From: Salvia splendens
Lineage: Eukaryota > Streptophyta > Magnoliopsida > Lamiales > Lamiaceae
Reading direction: 5' to 3'
Assembly: GCF_004379255.2 (NCBI RefSeq)
Contig: NC_056040.1
Location: 23,758,120 to 23,822,119, forward strand
DNA: 64,000 bases
Part shown: positions 34,701-46,169 of the stretch, one piece after another
How positions within the stretch are numbered: position 1 is the first letter of the stretch
Layout of the letters: the number at the start of each line of letters is the position of its first letter
Translations under genes and position numbers: made by a program
Notes under the pieces: generated by a model
The model's input: only the letters and a program-made list of their open reading frames with translations
The model's database searches: none
What the model was told of the DNA's origin: nothing

Positions 34701-34866
34701 CGAAGTAAGCCGAGCAGAAAAGCTGGGCAAACTCGAACCCACATGGGAGGGTCCATATCGGGTGTCAGAAGTCCTCGGCAAAGGGTCTTATAAATTGACT
34801 CACATGTCAGGAGAACAAGTACCCCGAACATGGCACGTCTCCAACCTCAAGAAGTTCCACTTGTAA
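31762..34866 (+). CDS. Gypsy pol polyprotein (RT, RNase H, second RNase H, integrase), 1034 aa
   Basis: The first ATG is internal to the true pol frame, which begins near 31708. RT covers about residues 40-220 with FCFLDLYKGYHQ, the PFGLKNAGATYQ motif and the catalytic YVDD (about 176-179). The RT-linked RNase H-like domain follows (AASDQTISAVLV, about 330-430). A second RNase H (FVDGASNKMGSGAG, NNEAEYEALLAG, HCDSQVIVNHM, ADTLSKLA; about 474-595) marks the Tat group. Integrase: an HHCC zinc finger (H-x3-H ... CTKCQ, about 690-735), then D,D,E in GIDIVGPL, LISDNGTQF and GQTEVTNRI (about 756, 818, 853), and a C-terminal GPYRV box. All catalytic residues are present. The product copies element RNA and inserts the cDNA. 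Confidence 0.93.
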   Translation: MDMTGVPPEVITHRLNIDPSVRPIKQKQRLFAAERSQVIHDEVRQLLKADVLFEVKYPSWVANPVMIKKKEGGWRMCIDFTDLNKHCPKDCYPLPNIDKKVEALIGFEIFCFLDLYKGYHQVLMDEIDASKTAFITDFGIFAYKKMPFGLKNAGATYQRMVDKLFRHLIGKEVEVYVDDIVVKSKSTSEYEHNLKSTLNVLKKANLKLNPQKCTFLVDSGKFLGCWVSKDGLKANPSKVQIVQNMAMPKSIHDVQRLTGCLAALNRFLSQAAEKQLPFFKVLKKAPKFEWGAEQKKAFDELKSYLAELLILSAPTEAEVIFLYLAASDQTISAVLVREEGLKQLPIYFTSRALRGPETRYQPLEKIALALVNAARRLRPYFYAHKVCVLTDLPFRQVLTKPEASGRIAKWAIELGEHTIEYLPRKAIKGQALADFLAEAKFDQAIPVIAEQKNSANAELAQPLESEVEPPDCWSGFVDGASNKMGSGAGILLVAPDGHEVTYSLRFLFPTTNNEAEYEALLAGLQLAQSLLVKSLKVHCDSQVIVNHMLGTSEARDERMKKYLDKARSISRSFSYFRIIRIPRAENSRADTLSKLASDPSSKAEELMHRSIDEAEVHSVSSSPNWMTPILQYLDQGQLPEDKREARKITCRALRYELHEGVLFRKSYLQPLLRCVGPEETDYILREVHEGSCGSHIGARALAKKVLRWGYYWPTMVQEAVQLVKKCTKCQIHANVPRMPQTDLYTMQSPWPFMQWGIDIVGPLPQAPRQMKFLIVAVDYFTKWVEAEPLATITSSKALDFVWKNIVCRFGIPHILISDNGTQFTDKTFKNWCQELNIQQRFTSVSHPQANGQTEVTNRILVKGLKARLEQAKGQWVENLPQVLWSYRTTPKTSNGETPYSLVYGTEAVIPVEIGVPSPRTLNFSSEMNDDGLRAELDLAEERRELACIKAAKYKEQVARYYNQRVKKLQFQVGDLVLRNNEVSRAEKLGKLEPTWEGPYRVSEVLGKGSYKLTHMSGEQVPRTWHVSNLKKFHL

Positions 34867-35104
34867 GAGACAAAGGTCCGGTCAGTCCGTCTCGTGTCTA
34901 GTTCGGTCATAGGGGTATATGTTTTTATTTGTTTGTTTTTTACTTGTACCTTTTACTTGTCGTTTTATAAAAGGTTTAAAGTTTTTTTCTTTCATCTTTT
35001 TCATTTTTTCTCTATGTGTTTTGTCTCTATGTGCTTGTCGTCTCTTACAAATGGTACCAAGGTATATCGTTCTTTAAAGACTGATCCCCTTTTTAGATCG
35101 ATTA

Positions 35105-35370
35105 TTAAAGACTATTGTGAGTCCAAGCTTCTAAGGAGGATATAAGACCACAATTCAGCTTAACAAGCAGTCCGTCTGAAACGAACTGCAATAAGCCAAC
35201 GATTGTGAGTCCAAGCTTCCAAGGAGGATACAAGACCGCAATTCAGCTTAACAAGCACTTCGTCTGAAACGAACTGCAATAAGCCAACGATTGTGAGTCC
35301 AAGCTTCTCAGGAAGATACAAGACCACAATTCGGCTTAAGAAATAAGCACTTCGTCTGAAACGAACTGCA
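35105..35370 (+). repeat. Tandem repeat of about 85-90 bp, three units
   Basis: Units share ATTGTGAGTCCAAGCTTC, AAGACC(A/G)CAATTC(A/G)GCTTAA and CGTCTGAAACGAACTGCAAT. Lies after pol in the non-coding 3' part of the gypsy element. Confidence 0.85.
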
Positions 35371-35604
35371 ATAAGGGAAAGTCCGATCCACGCGATAAAC
35401 CTCGCCGAATTAGGACGACCAAGTTCGGTCAAAGAAGTTTACCTCATAAGACCGGGGACGACCATGTCTAGTCAAAGAGGTTTACTGCATAAGACCACTT
35501 CGGTTAACTGGGAAAGTCCGATCCACGCGATAAAACTCGCCGAATTAGGACAAGGGAAAGTTCGATCCCGGCGACAAAAATCGCCAAATTAGAACACAAA
35601 CCAA

Positions 35605-35925
35605 GTCCGGTCAAAGATGTTTATTTCATCAGACCAAAGACGAGTCCGGTCAAAGATGTTTATTTCATCAGACCAAAGACGAGTCCGGTCAAAGATGTTT
35701 ATTTCATCAGACCAAAGACGAGTCCGGTCAAAGATGTTTATTTCATCAGACCAAAGACGAGTCCGGTCAAAGATGTTTATTTCATCAGACCAAAGACGAG
35801 TCCGGTCAAAGATGTTTACTTCATCAGACCAAAGACGAGTCCGGTCAAAGAAGTTTACTTCATAAGACCAAGGACCAAGTCCGGTCAAAGAGGTTTACTT
35901 CATAAGACCGAGGACAAGTACGATG
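35605..35925 (+). repeat. 39-bp tandem repeat, about eight units
   Basis: Unit GAGTCCGGTCAAAGATGTTT plus ATTTCATCAGACCAAAGAC. The later units change ATTT to ACTT and finally diverge. The 82-99 aa frames read through it on both strands are artefacts of a period divisible by three. Such arrays are common in the region between pol and the antisense ORF of Tat elements. Confidence 0.93.
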
Positions 35926-36050
35926 AAATTTTTTCGCTAAGCTGTAAATACAGTGTTAGAAGCGAAAACAAAATTTCATTCTTCAAATCTTGTTCGGCAT
36001 ACAACTCCGCTACCCTACAAAATGGCGTTACGCTATTACAAAGGACTATT

Positions 36051-38904
36051 CTACTGTCCAGGGTTGCTGAAGTTAAGCCACCTATCTGCAAAATCCTCTG
36101 GAAGCCGAGTTCGGTTGTTCCGAGCAGATGAAGAATAAGCAGGTCGACGAGATGCTATCCTCGACCCAACGCCTCTTCCCCGAGCCCGAGAAGTCCTAAC
36201 ACCTCGGCGATGAAGAGTCTCTGCAATAAGCATCTGCTGATCTTGCTCGCTCATAGTCACAACTCCTCGGCGAATTTCAGTCCGTCCCTGTCTTGACGAT
36301 TCCGGTTGCTCCTGAGCCCGTTCTCGTCTTGACGTTTCCGGCTGTTCCGGAGTTCGTTGTTGACTGGGAGTAGGATTTTGAACAAGGGAACCAGAGGTTT
36401 GATCTGGAGTGCGAGCATCTGTTGGCACGATATGCCGAAGGAATCTTTCTATGGAGGGGCGCCGAGAAAGAACAATGTTGTACCGAGAAGCCCAGCGCCG
36501 CAATGATTTCACAACTTGTTGGCAAGCCGAGCTCTCCAGCGCATTGTTCCTCCGGAGTACATGATATTCCTCCCACAGTTCGTCAACTCGACTCTGAACA
36601 TCTGATATGGTCACTCCCCCGCGCACACGGATGTAATCCTCGTACGCAGTCCTCTCAGCAATGGTCGTATTCAGCTCGGCCTCCAGATCCTTCTTATCGG
36701 ACTCTAAGTCCTTATTATCGGCCTCCAGCTTCACTAAACGAGCCAGAAGCTCGTCATTCTTCGTCTGATCGGCTATAGCTCTTTTCTCAGCTTCGTCTAA
36801 AGCCGAAGAGTACAGCCGTTTCCAGTGAAGTATCTCCATCTCCTTGAGTACAAAGCAGCTATATTAGTTCGGCAGCTGTACCGAGCAGATAGTAAAATAC
36901 AACAGGAATAAAGGCGAGTACGAAAAGCTATACGAAGACAAGTGTAGAGAATTTTTCATTCACAAGGAAAATTTTTACACTAGGAGGGCTTCAAGGCCAT
37001 TTTACAAGGAAGAAACTAGACTAAGAGAAGGGAGACGAAATCATACTCCGCCAGCTTCGTCTCCGGCTCCTTGGTCTGGTTCAGCTCCTTTCTCCTGAGC
37101 TACCTCAGCCTCGGCCTCGCATCCTGCCGGCCTCGCCTCCGCCTCCTGATCGGCTTCCTTCTCCGGATGCCCGGCCCGCTCGACTTCGGCCTCCAGCTCC
37201 AGCGACTCGGCCTCACCCTCTCCGTTGTAAGTCAAAGCGGGTGAAACGGGTCCCACGGAGGCAAAGATAGCCTCCAGGTTCTCGTCCCGATCAGCTCGAC
37301 AACTCCGGACTCGGTCTGCAGAAAGCAGGACCGAGGATGAAGCGAGCTCCTCAAGGAGCGGCAGATTCTGAAGCCAAGCTGCTATCTCACGGCTGTACAG
37401 AGGCAGCACGACGTCGGCCCCCTGCTCGCCCTTATCGGTAATTAGCCTTACCAGACTACCGACAAAGGCCGAGAACTGGCTGCTCAAAAAGAGTTTCTCC
37501 GTGTAAACACGGAGAGCCTCCCCCTGGGCAGCCACGGCGGCAGCCTCCTTCTGAGCCTCCCGGTGCTTCGTCTGCTCTTGCAGGATGATGAGCTGGTTTT
37601 TGGCTGACCGGGCTTCATCCTGAGCCGAGATCCTAGCAGCTCGGGCCCTCTCAAATTTGGCCTCAGCCTGTTCGGCCAAACTACGAGCAAGATGCAACTC
37701 CTTCTGCATCTCCTCGTAGTCTTGGGATGCTTTGGAGAGCTCCACGGAGACGAGCTTGGCTCTCTGAAGATGAACAAGGAAAAAACTCAACAGAATGGCC
37801 ATCAAAAAATGTGGAAAACAAGCCAAGTCAGAAAGCTTACCTCCACAAAATTTGTCGGCCATTGAAAAGGCTCAGGGACGTGTTCCGGGATGTCTGCAAC
37901 CACCTCGGAGATGACCAGGTCTTTCCCCGGCACTCTTGGGGACTCATGAAATTTCCCCTTCCCTTTAGCCGAACACGACTCCGGCACTTTCGGATCCGAA
38001 GAAGAGGTTTTTTGCCTCTTCGGATTCTCCTCGGCTTCAGATGCCGAGCGAGGGGCTCTCTGCCTCTCCGGCTCCACAAGCTCGGAGGACTTTCGGATAG
38101 CCTTATTCAGCATGTACACTGCCAAACAGCAAGAAAGCAAAGTCAGATTTTCTTCGTTAAAGCAGTAGAGCATAAAGATAAAGAGAAATCCTCACCCTCG
38201 GCCTCTTCGTCCGAAGACGAGATGTCGAACACAACGTCGCCCTTGACGAGCTCAGACTCCGTGTATTGTTTCCTAACTATGGGAATCTTGTTGAGCTCGC
38301 CATCGAGCTCGTCCAACGGTTCAGGCCGAGGATGACGGATAACAGACTTCGGCCCTCTCCAAGGAAAACTAGGAGCCGCGGTCCTATCATAATAGAAGAA
38401 GCGGTTTTGCCACTTCGGCCACTTCGTTTTACAAAAGGCCCTAAAGGGCTGTACAGGGATCAAGTAAAACCAAGACCCCTTCCTCTTAAATTGAAAGAAT
38501 TTAAGGATCGCCTTCAAAGACAAATCCCTTCCTAACCTACGGAGTTCGGCAGCGAAGGCCGACAAGTGCCTCCAAGAGTTCGGAGTCACCTGGCCTAAAG
38601 GAAGCTGAAAAAAATCTAGTAAATCTATAAAGGCAGAAGGGAGGGGGAAACGAAGCCCGCATTCTAAGCAGGCCTCGTACACGGTGGCGTAACCCTCCGG
38701 CGGGGAGTCAGCCCTATGATCACCGTCAGGTACCACCGCCCTCCCCCCAGGAAAAAAGTATTTTTCGGGTAGGGATACCACAGTATCCTTACTCAAAATA
38801 CTATGGAAATACTCTACGGTCTTCTCCCCGGACTCTTTCCGGCCAGAAGACCCCTTACCGCCTCTCCTACCGCTACCCGACTCCGAAGAAGAAGAAGAAG
38901 ACAT
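36051..38904 (-). CDS. Antisense gene of the Tat/Retand element, four predicted exons
   Basis: Predicted exons on the minus strand: A 38904-38196 (ATG; donor GTGAGG), B 38118-37841 (acceptor TTGGCAG, donor GTAAGC), C 37763-37047 (acceptor CTTCAG, donor GTATGA) and D 36842-36051. All joins keep frame. Exon A (MSSSSSSESGSGRRGGKGSS) has the conserved core of the plant 'putative gypsy type transposon' family (LPSAFIDLLDFFQLPLGQV, then NSWRHLSAFAAE). Exon B is basic and proline/charge-rich. Exons C and D are coiled-coil-like, with long Glu/Ala/Leu runs and an Arg-rich C-terminus. Without splicing exon C ends at a TGA at 37041-37043, so the A-B-C join is better supported than C-D. The function of these antisense proteins is unknown; lineage knowledge only links them to Tat elements. 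Confidence 0.7.
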
Positions 38905-39220
38905 TTTTCTTACTTTTTGAAGGTGAAGAAAGTCTGAAGAAGCTCTTGAAAGCGGAAGAAAATTTCTCGAGAAAGAGAGAGTATAGAAGACGCAACAGCA
39001 AAGGTGTTCAAATGAGGAAGAAAGAGCATATTTATCAGATTCGGGAAAGATTTCGAGATCGTTGCGCTGTTTCGAATCCCACCTTTTCAGGATTCAACGG
39101 CCGGATTTTACTGTCGCATTTAATGCAGGCACGCGCAAGGCACGTCCCCTGACGTCAGCCTCCCCCTTACCATTATCCAGAATGCCGAAGTGACTCACCT
39201 CGCCGAAGTGATTCACTTCG

Positions 39221-39237
39221 CTTTTCGGGGGGGGTAG
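39221..39237 (+). promoter_or_regulatory. Polypurine tract of the gypsy element
   Basis: CTTTTCGGGGGGGGTAG immediately before the 3' LTR. It is the expected primer site for plus-strand synthesis. Confidence 0.75.
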
Positions 39238-39833
39238 TGATGGGGTACGAACTAAACCCTAATGGCAAGCCCAATAACAGTGACGGCCCATCAGCCCAGA
39301 GCCCAAGAAAGAGTATCTGTTCGGCACCAAAGAGTTCGGCACGACCAAAGAGTTCGGACTCAGCCTACAGCTCGGTAAAAGCCGACCAGTCAAGCTCCCC
39401 TCTCAGATCGGCAAGAGCTGATCGGTAAAGTCCAGCAGTTCGGTCTCAGCATTCGACCGAACTAGGAGTTAGTGGACTCATGAAAGGCCTCCACGACCTC
39501 CGCTATACCCACGATCTATTTAGTGGTACGAAGCAGTTATTGAGCAGTTATTGCTCACCCACGATCTTGTTAGTGGGGCTGCAAACCACGATCTTAGTTC
39601 AATGTATAAATAGAACTTAGATCAGATAGAAAAAGGTTAAGCTCTCTAGAGATAAAATCATATAGCAAGTCTGTGTTGTAAGCTGTAATCCCAGATCAAG
39701 CAATACAATCTTGCCCTCCCTTCTTCCCGTGGACGTAGATTTACTTCAGTAAATCGAACCACGTAAATTCTTTGTGTCGTAATCTTCATTCTCTACCAGC
39801 ATTTACTAACATCAGAAATTCGCGGATCCATCA
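39238..39833 (+). repeat. 3' LTR of the gypsy element
   Basis: Same 596 bp as 28818-29413. Apparent identity means very recent insertion or later gene conversion. Confidence 0.95.
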
Positions 39834-40660
39834 GTTGTCTACTAGTACTATGAGTAGCTAGATTTTAGAGATTACTCCTAGATTAGTTAGGAACAGTGGC
39901 GGAACAACATGTCAAGGGGAAGGGCTTTAGCCCCTAATGAATCTAATTTTTTTAAAAAATTCTACTATAAAGTTTCAAAATTTGTTCATATCTTATGGAG
40001 TACATACTATAATATAAAAGCCCGTCCTAAAATCTATAGTAATTGAAAATTTATGTTTAAATAAAATTTTAGAAATTTATCCCCTACTCAGAAAACTTGT
40101 AAATATGAATCTTTGAATTGTTTTGAATGATTTCTATGTTTATTATTTTTGCCCTTAACTTCAATGTCTCTTTAATTTGGAGTGGGGAGCTAACATACAT
40201 TAGAAACTCTACGACTAAACTAGTTTGGGGTAGTCCAGCGTGGAGATTGTATGTTGAATGTTCATAGAAGCCAACCTCAAGCTTACTATGTGTCTTGTAG
40301 GAGTGAGGTTGGTGAATAAAGTCTAAGAGACGTGATCAGCTTATTCAAGGCGTAAAATTCCACGAGCAATAATCAGTTGTGTGTGAGCATAAAAACAACA
40401 TGACCGATAAATAATGGAAAGGAATTAAAAATTATTCATATGAATAAGCGACCCGAAACAAGCTAGGAGTGGTCTACTGTCTTTGTTGTGATTTCCTTGC
40501 ATTTCGCCTTCTCAATTCGCCTTGCAGTCGTTAAAATCCAAAATCCAAAATCAAACAATTTTTTTAATCATTTTTTAGTAGTTTTAGCAATTAAACCCTT
40601 ACATGTGCGATCGATACCTTTTGTACTACATTGCACATTTGTATACTTGCAAAAGTACTA

Positions 40661-40857
40661 CTCTCTCTGTCCACAAAATATATCACACTTGTGGATTGCC
40701 ATGAAATTTTATGATGTTTTGTTTTGTGTGTTAAGTAGAGAGAGAAAATATAATTTTTATTTAATTAAGACCGGACTTTTTTAAAAATGGAAATGTGGCA
40801 GTTTTAACGTGACAAACTAAAAGGAAAAATGAAACATCTTTTGTTGGACGAAGGGAA
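40661..40857. mobile_element. Stowaway-type MITE
   Basis: Ends CTCTCTCTGTCCACAAAATA and (complement) TTCCCTTCGTCCAACAAAAG, flanked by TA. Confidence 0.7.
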
Positions 40858-42650
40858 TATTTTTAAGGACTTATCACTTGTTTGGTGAATCTAAATTATA
40901 CCGTAGAAATCACAGCAAGTATTTTAGTCTCTTTTCACAACGGACAATATAATAATATATTCTTCAACTCTGATAATTTCAAGTCAATCTAAAATTACAA
41001 TCATTTCTAAGATTATTTCCCATCTTGATAATTTCAATTGTTGCCATTTATGTTTTTTATTTGTTTGTTTAATTTTTTTAGTTGGTTATTCTTATGTGTT
41101 TTTTATAAATTTAGCAATGACGAAATATTTTAATACAAGTAATATTAATAAAAATATAATGGTGAGTTCTATGGTTATTTATAAATCATAAAAAAATATG
41201 GGTTCATGAAAAGAATATTGAAAATGTAAAAGATAGAATAATTAATTAAATATTAAAAAAATGTGATGGGTGATTTGTTTGATCCCCTCCATCCGCCATT
41301 AGGAGTCTCATTTCTTGGCGGTCTTTAAGAAATATTAAGAAAAGTGATTGGAAAAAAGTTAGTGGAACATGAGTTTCATTTGTATATATTAGTTTTAAAT
41401 AAAATGTTAGTGAAATGAGTCACTGGAATGTGGGAGACCTATTACTATTTATAGTGAAAATGAACCGACACTCTTATTTGTGGATAGACTAAAATGAAAA
41501 AATGGAACTTTTATTCGCGGACTTAGGAAGTATGGTCTAAGGGCACGTGCCATTATATCAGACTTTTTTATTTCTGATATATCTCGATTTGCCAAACTTG
41601 AAGTATCAATATGCGTTTTCGCCCAAGCCCAAATATATAATTAAATGGTGCATTAATTATTGACTAAAGATGTCATAACTTGTAAGACTCTTATTTCTTG
41701 ACCTCAGCTTGGGTTCAAATTTCCATATGGAGTAGTAGTTATTTTTCCACATTGTGTGGAGAATTATGTCATATTACAATTTACATGTAATTCTAAAAAA
41801 ATTATTGACTAAACATGGTCGTTAATTGTGGACCGTTTGGCAGTTATACGCAAATACCGGAAACTCGACCACTTGTACCATCCTAGTTTAATCATAATGA
41901 TTAATGCCACATCTCCAAACACTCCCTGCCAAACAACCCCTAACCCACTTTGTTCACATCAGTTTAACGATATATGAAGTAATAAATAAATAATTAATTG
42001 TAAGAAAATTTAAAAAGCGAACCTTAACCTAGCCCCCAAACAAAACTCGTACAAATATTTTAACAAAAATCGTTTTTTTTAATTGAAAAAGCAATGGGAA
42101 GTAAAATTAGTATTCATCTAATAAACAGTTCTGAGAAAAAAAAATATGTCACGTTGAAAAGATCCAAAATTTAATATAGAAAGTGCATTTACTCAAGTAT
42201 CCACTTCTTTGACTTGAAAAGAATGTTGACTTCCAATAACTTCAAACCTCTTTTTAATCGTGTATACGGTCACACGAATTAGGTTTTATTCAAATTTTAT
42301 TTATTGAAGTCAATGAGGAATTTGATGTTTTGTCAACAATAAAATATGGACGGCCAAGTCTCAATATAATTATATATAGGAATGTTAATTGGGCCATTTA
42401 AGTAAATTTAGATCAATCTTATTGGGATTGTGAATTAATCGGGGTTAGGCTAATCAGGTTATGATTTTATAGGGTTAGAAATTTTCAACACCGGCCTTAA
42501 ATGATTGGATTTTGGGTTAGCTCTTGGGACTAACATACGATCAATCCAATATATAATGATGAAAATTAATTATATTTATAGAATATGGAGTAAAACATTA
42601 TTATGATAATTTTGAGATACTATATGTTTAAACTAAAACATGATAAAATA

Positions 42651-42786
42651 CTCCCTTCGTCCCCCAAAAATTGACAAAGTTGTATATTGACCTCATATTT
42701 CACTAACTTTTTCAACCCACTATTATTTACATTTCTTAAAACTCGTGCCCACACCAAATGTGACTCATGTTGTGGAACGGATGGAG
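42651..42786. mobile_element. Short Stowaway-type MITE
   Basis: 136 bp, ends CTCCCTTCGTCCCCCAAAAA and (complement) CTCCATCCGTTCCACAACAT, flanked by TA. Confidence 0.75.
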
Positions 42787-42788
42787 TA

Positions 42789-42832
42789 TATAAATAAAAT
42801 AAAATAAAATAAAATAAAATAAAATAAAATAT
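42789..42832. repeat. (AAAAT)n microsatellite
   Basis: About eight units of AAAAT directly beside the MITE right end. Confidence 0.85.
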
Positions 42833-43892
42833 AAATATAAATATATTTTGAGAAATTTAAAATTATGTTTAAGAATTCAAAATTTTCTTATAGTAAATTT
42901 GATTTTTCGAATTCATTTATCTATTTTTATATCAATAAAATATATATATATGTATATTAAATAGAAAATAGAAAATAATTTTATGTATAATTATATTATA
43001 AATATCCTCAATGAATTGTCGAATTAGTTGTCTAACAGGACCAGAAGAATAGACGACAGTTTCAACTAGGTCCAACCCACCGGGTTCCGGGTCAGTCCTA
43101 CTCAAGTTGTGATATAATTAGGTGCGGGCTAACCAGGTTGTAAAATTATCAGGCTATCAATTTTCAATCATGTCCTTCTAAATTCAGAGGGCTATTCGGG
43201 TCGGTCCACATGATTCTGGCTACACTGACATCCTTAATAATGTACTTCATTCGCCGCATAAAAATAGAGACGACACGAGTTTTAATGCATAATTGGTAAA
43301 GTAAAAGTGAGATAGAAAGAAAAATTATTGGAGTATTTTAGTGGAAAATGGAGTTTATGTCATTAGAAAGAAATAAGCTACCAAAGTTAGATTGAATATT
43401 GTAATTAGAAGATTTTTTTTGTTCTCGAAAATATCAGATACTATTAATTAAACATTATTGGTAAAATAGATTAAATTAAGTATTACCACTATTTCTACAA
43501 ATAAATGTTAATTCTAAAAGGACAGGTCCAATTGTGAAATCTTTTAATTATACCACCTACTTAGATTCCATTTTACCAAATCTGAACTTACCCCTAGTCG
43601 AGATTGTCACGCCAGAATTTAGCTTCCACCTTAATTAAAATATTACCTATTGTAAACTAAATTATACGCTTCATTATTGTTAGCAATTTTTCTTGCACCA
43701 ACTTTTCACTTAAGTGGGCTTTTGCCAATTATAATATTCCTAATTGCTACATTTTCACAAACAACATACTAATATATAGAAAAATTGGTAAGGAAACACA
43801 ATATATTCCTAATTTTCCATAGTTGAAATATACCTACTGAAGACTGAAGAGTGGTCAAATCTATCTCTAAAACCAGAATATGCAAACGTGAA

Positions 43893-43905
43893 CATTATAT
43901 ATACC
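43893..43905 (+). promoter_or_regulatory. TATA-like element upstream of the polygalacturonase gene
   Basis: ATTATATATACCA lies about 115 bases before the start codon; the leader then contains CA-repeats (near 43962-43988). Position and composition suit a plant core promoter, but AT-rich DNA makes this weak evidence. Confidence 0.35.
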
Positions 43906-44018
43906 AATATCTATGATGCTCATGAAATAGATGCATTGTTCTCTACTTTGTTGAGAAGCTACACACACACATATATCATACATACACACTTCAAAATTGT
44001 CTCCTTTTTTAGGAGGAG

Positions 44019-46169
44019 ATGAGGCCAACAACTAGTTATGTTGTTACAACATTTTTAATAATTTTGATTTGTTCCTCATCCTCATGTCTTGCCAAAAAAC
44101 ATTCCCATCACCACAAAACGAAACATGATAAGAAACCGGCACCTCCAACTGCTCGAAAACAAGTCTTGGATGTTGAAGATTATGGAGCTAAAGCAGATGG
44201 AAAATCAGACAATTCTCAGGTATTTATATGCATACATACATTATAAATTATACATTATAATATTGATATGGTTTATATTGTTTTTGAAGGCATTCAAGAA
44301 AGCTTGGGACAAAGCTTGTAATTCTTTGGAATCAATAAAAATTTTGGTGCCGAAAGGCAAAGTTTACTATGTTAAACACGTAGATTTTACTGGTCCATGT
44401 TACTCTGGTATTTCGATGGAGGTACGTTTGTAAACTTGCACTACTTTGAATAAATAAGGATAATTAAACATTTTTTTACAAATAATTAAGATTTTATTTT
44501 TGTAGATCCAAGGAACAATCAAGTCTTTTGCTAAGATGTATGATACCCCTAAAAGACTTTGGATTAAGTTTGAAGATGTAAGAAACATGGAAGTTTTTGG
44601 TGGTGGAACAATTGATGGTAGTGGTGAAGTATGGTGGAAGAATTCTTGCAAAATCAAGAAGACTAAGGTATGCAATAATAAATAATTATACACAATAGTA
44701 TTTCCTTTATATATTACTCCTATAAGGTTTCTTTTGTTGTGTTATTTTATTGACCATATATTTGTGTTGTTTGTCACATTTGTAGCCTTGTCAAAGCCAA
44801 AGTGCACCAACAGTAAGTTTCTTGAAAATCTTTTCCAATTTCTCAAAATTTGGAGTTGAAAAATGAAAATCCAATTGATGTTTTGTTTGTGATGCAGGCT
44901 TTAACCTTCAGAAACTGCTCAAATCTAACACTAAGCAACTTGAGGCTTCTCAATGCACAGCAGATGCATGTGATTTTCCAGGACTGCAACGACGTCGAAG
45001 CTTCGAAACTTGTAGTGGAAGCACCAGAGCACAGCCCCAACACAGATGGAATTCATATCACAAGAACTTCCAACATTAAAATTTTAGATTCTCAGATCAG
45101 AACAGGTGATTTGCACATCAGTTAGATTATGGTTGTGACTATATATTTTCTTAAATAATGTAAAAAGGTACTGATTAATTACTGCTTTTTATTGGTTTCA
45201 ATTAGGTGATGATTGTGTTTCCATAGTGAATGGATCAAGAAATGTTGACATTAGAAACATAGCTTGTGGACCAGGCCATGGCATCAGGTAATTAATTAAT
45301 ATTTTTGCCATTCACAAACCATTATTTGTAACTCAAGAATTATTTCCATAGCTAAAAAGGCCAAAACTATTGATTTTGCAGCATTGGAAGCTTAGGTGAA
45401 GACAACACAGAAAATTATGTTTCAAATGTATTTGTGAAAGGAGCTACGTTTACAGGAACGACAAATGGTGCCAGAATAAAGACTTGGCAGGTTAATTAAA
45501 TTCCCTAACCCTAAATATTGCATGGAAATTAATAATTTCTCATAATTTTAGATGGCAGTATTATAGCTAGCTGTAGCTGAACAAACTTTAAAACATAGTA
45601 TATTTTCTGTCAAACATTAAATTCTTGAAATTCAATTTATTGACTGAGAACTATTAATTTAAGTGAATTAACTTGTAAAAAAATATGGAGTGCAATTAAT
45701 GTTAATACTATTATTTATTTGCAGGGAGGCAGCGGAATTGCAAGGAATATAGTGTTTGAAGACTTACTGATGAGGAATGTGCACAACCCAATAATCATAA
45801 ATCAGTACTACTGTGATAAAAATAAAAAATGTGATAAAAAGGTACAGTACATTTTATTAATTACATTATCACCACCATTTTCCATTACCATAATGTTTAT
45901 TTAAATTCTTTGATATTTATGAAAATGAAATGCAGAAATCGGCAGTGCAAGTAGAGAATGTAGTATACAGGAACATCAGAGGAACAAGTGCTTCAAAGGT
46001 GGCCATAAATTTGAACTGCAGTGAATCAGTTCCATGCAAAAACGTTGTGCTACAAAATGTGATGTTAACTGCTCAACAAAAAGGAGAAAAAGTTGAAGCT
46101 TCTTGCAACCATCTTGCTACGCAAACCACCAAGCTCAATTCACTCCCAAGTTGCTCCCTCAACAACTAA
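44019..46169 (+). CDS. Polygalacturonase (GH28), nine exons, 423 aa
   Basis: Pectin-degrading enzyme that hydrolyses alpha-1,4 bonds between galacturonic acid residues in the cell wall. Exons: 44019-44219, 44290-44421, 44506-44667, 44786-44812, 44898-45105, 45206-45287, 45382-45490, 45725-45841 and 45936-46169; all introns are GT-AG and the frame is intact. The N-terminus has a signal peptide (hydrophobic VVTTFLIILICSSSSCLA) followed by a His/Lys-rich stretch and VEDYGAKADGKSDN, the usual start of the beta-helix. All four GH28 motifs are present: SPNTDGIHIT, GDDCVSI, GPGHGISIGSLG and GARIKTWQGGSG. The C-terminal Cys residues also fit. Length is normal for plant PGs. Endo- or exo-activity and the precise clade cannot be told from sequence alone. 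A roughly 235-bp intron separates exons 7 and 8. Confidence 0.95.

Larger units (their letters stand above)
28813..39838 (+). mobile_element. Young Tat/Retand-type gypsy retrotransposon
   Basis: 11.0 kb with 596-bp LTRs (28818-29413 and 39238-39833) in which I found no difference by eye. The target duplication GTTGT is at 28813-28817 and 39834-39838. In order: primer-binding site, gag-pro ORF, pol ORF, tandem repeats, antisense ORFs, polypurine tract. A second RNase H in pol and an antisense gene near the 3' end are hallmarks of the Tat group (Retand, Grande, RIRE2-like). The single stop and frameshift between gag-pro and pol are the only visible lesions, so recent activity is likely. Confidence 0.95.
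39839..43950. other. AT-rich intergenic region
   Basis: Apart from the MITEs listed and an (AAAAT)n run I see no gene. Segments at 39893-39935 (AACAGTGGCGGAACAACATG) and 43050-43210 have the look of old transposon relics but no domain. One more MITE-like end (CCCCTCCATCCGCCATTAGG, 41283) pairs poorly with a right end near 41530. Confidence 0.5.

Noticed and set aside
34424..34831. Minus-strand 135-aa ORF opposite pol
   Set aside because: Shadow of the integrase coding region. No domain.
35617..35888. Long open frames on both strands with 13-residue periodic proteins
   Set aside because: They come from a 39-bp tandem repeat, whose period is a multiple of three, so every unit keeps the frame open. 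There is no independent coding evidence.
36422..38535. Plus-strand ORFs of 89-202 aa in the 3' part of the gypsy element
   Set aside because: They lie opposite the antisense gene, whose frames have domain matches and splice sites. The plus frames are shadows.
28813..39838. Possible endogenous pararetrovirus or retrovirus
   Set aside because: Domain order gag-pro-RT-RNH-RNH-IN with LTRs, target duplication and no envelope or movement-protein domain fits a Tat-type gypsy retrotransposon.
44400..45043. Minus-strand ORFs in the polygalacturonase gene
   Set aside because: Opposite well-supported exons with GH28 motifs. Shadows.
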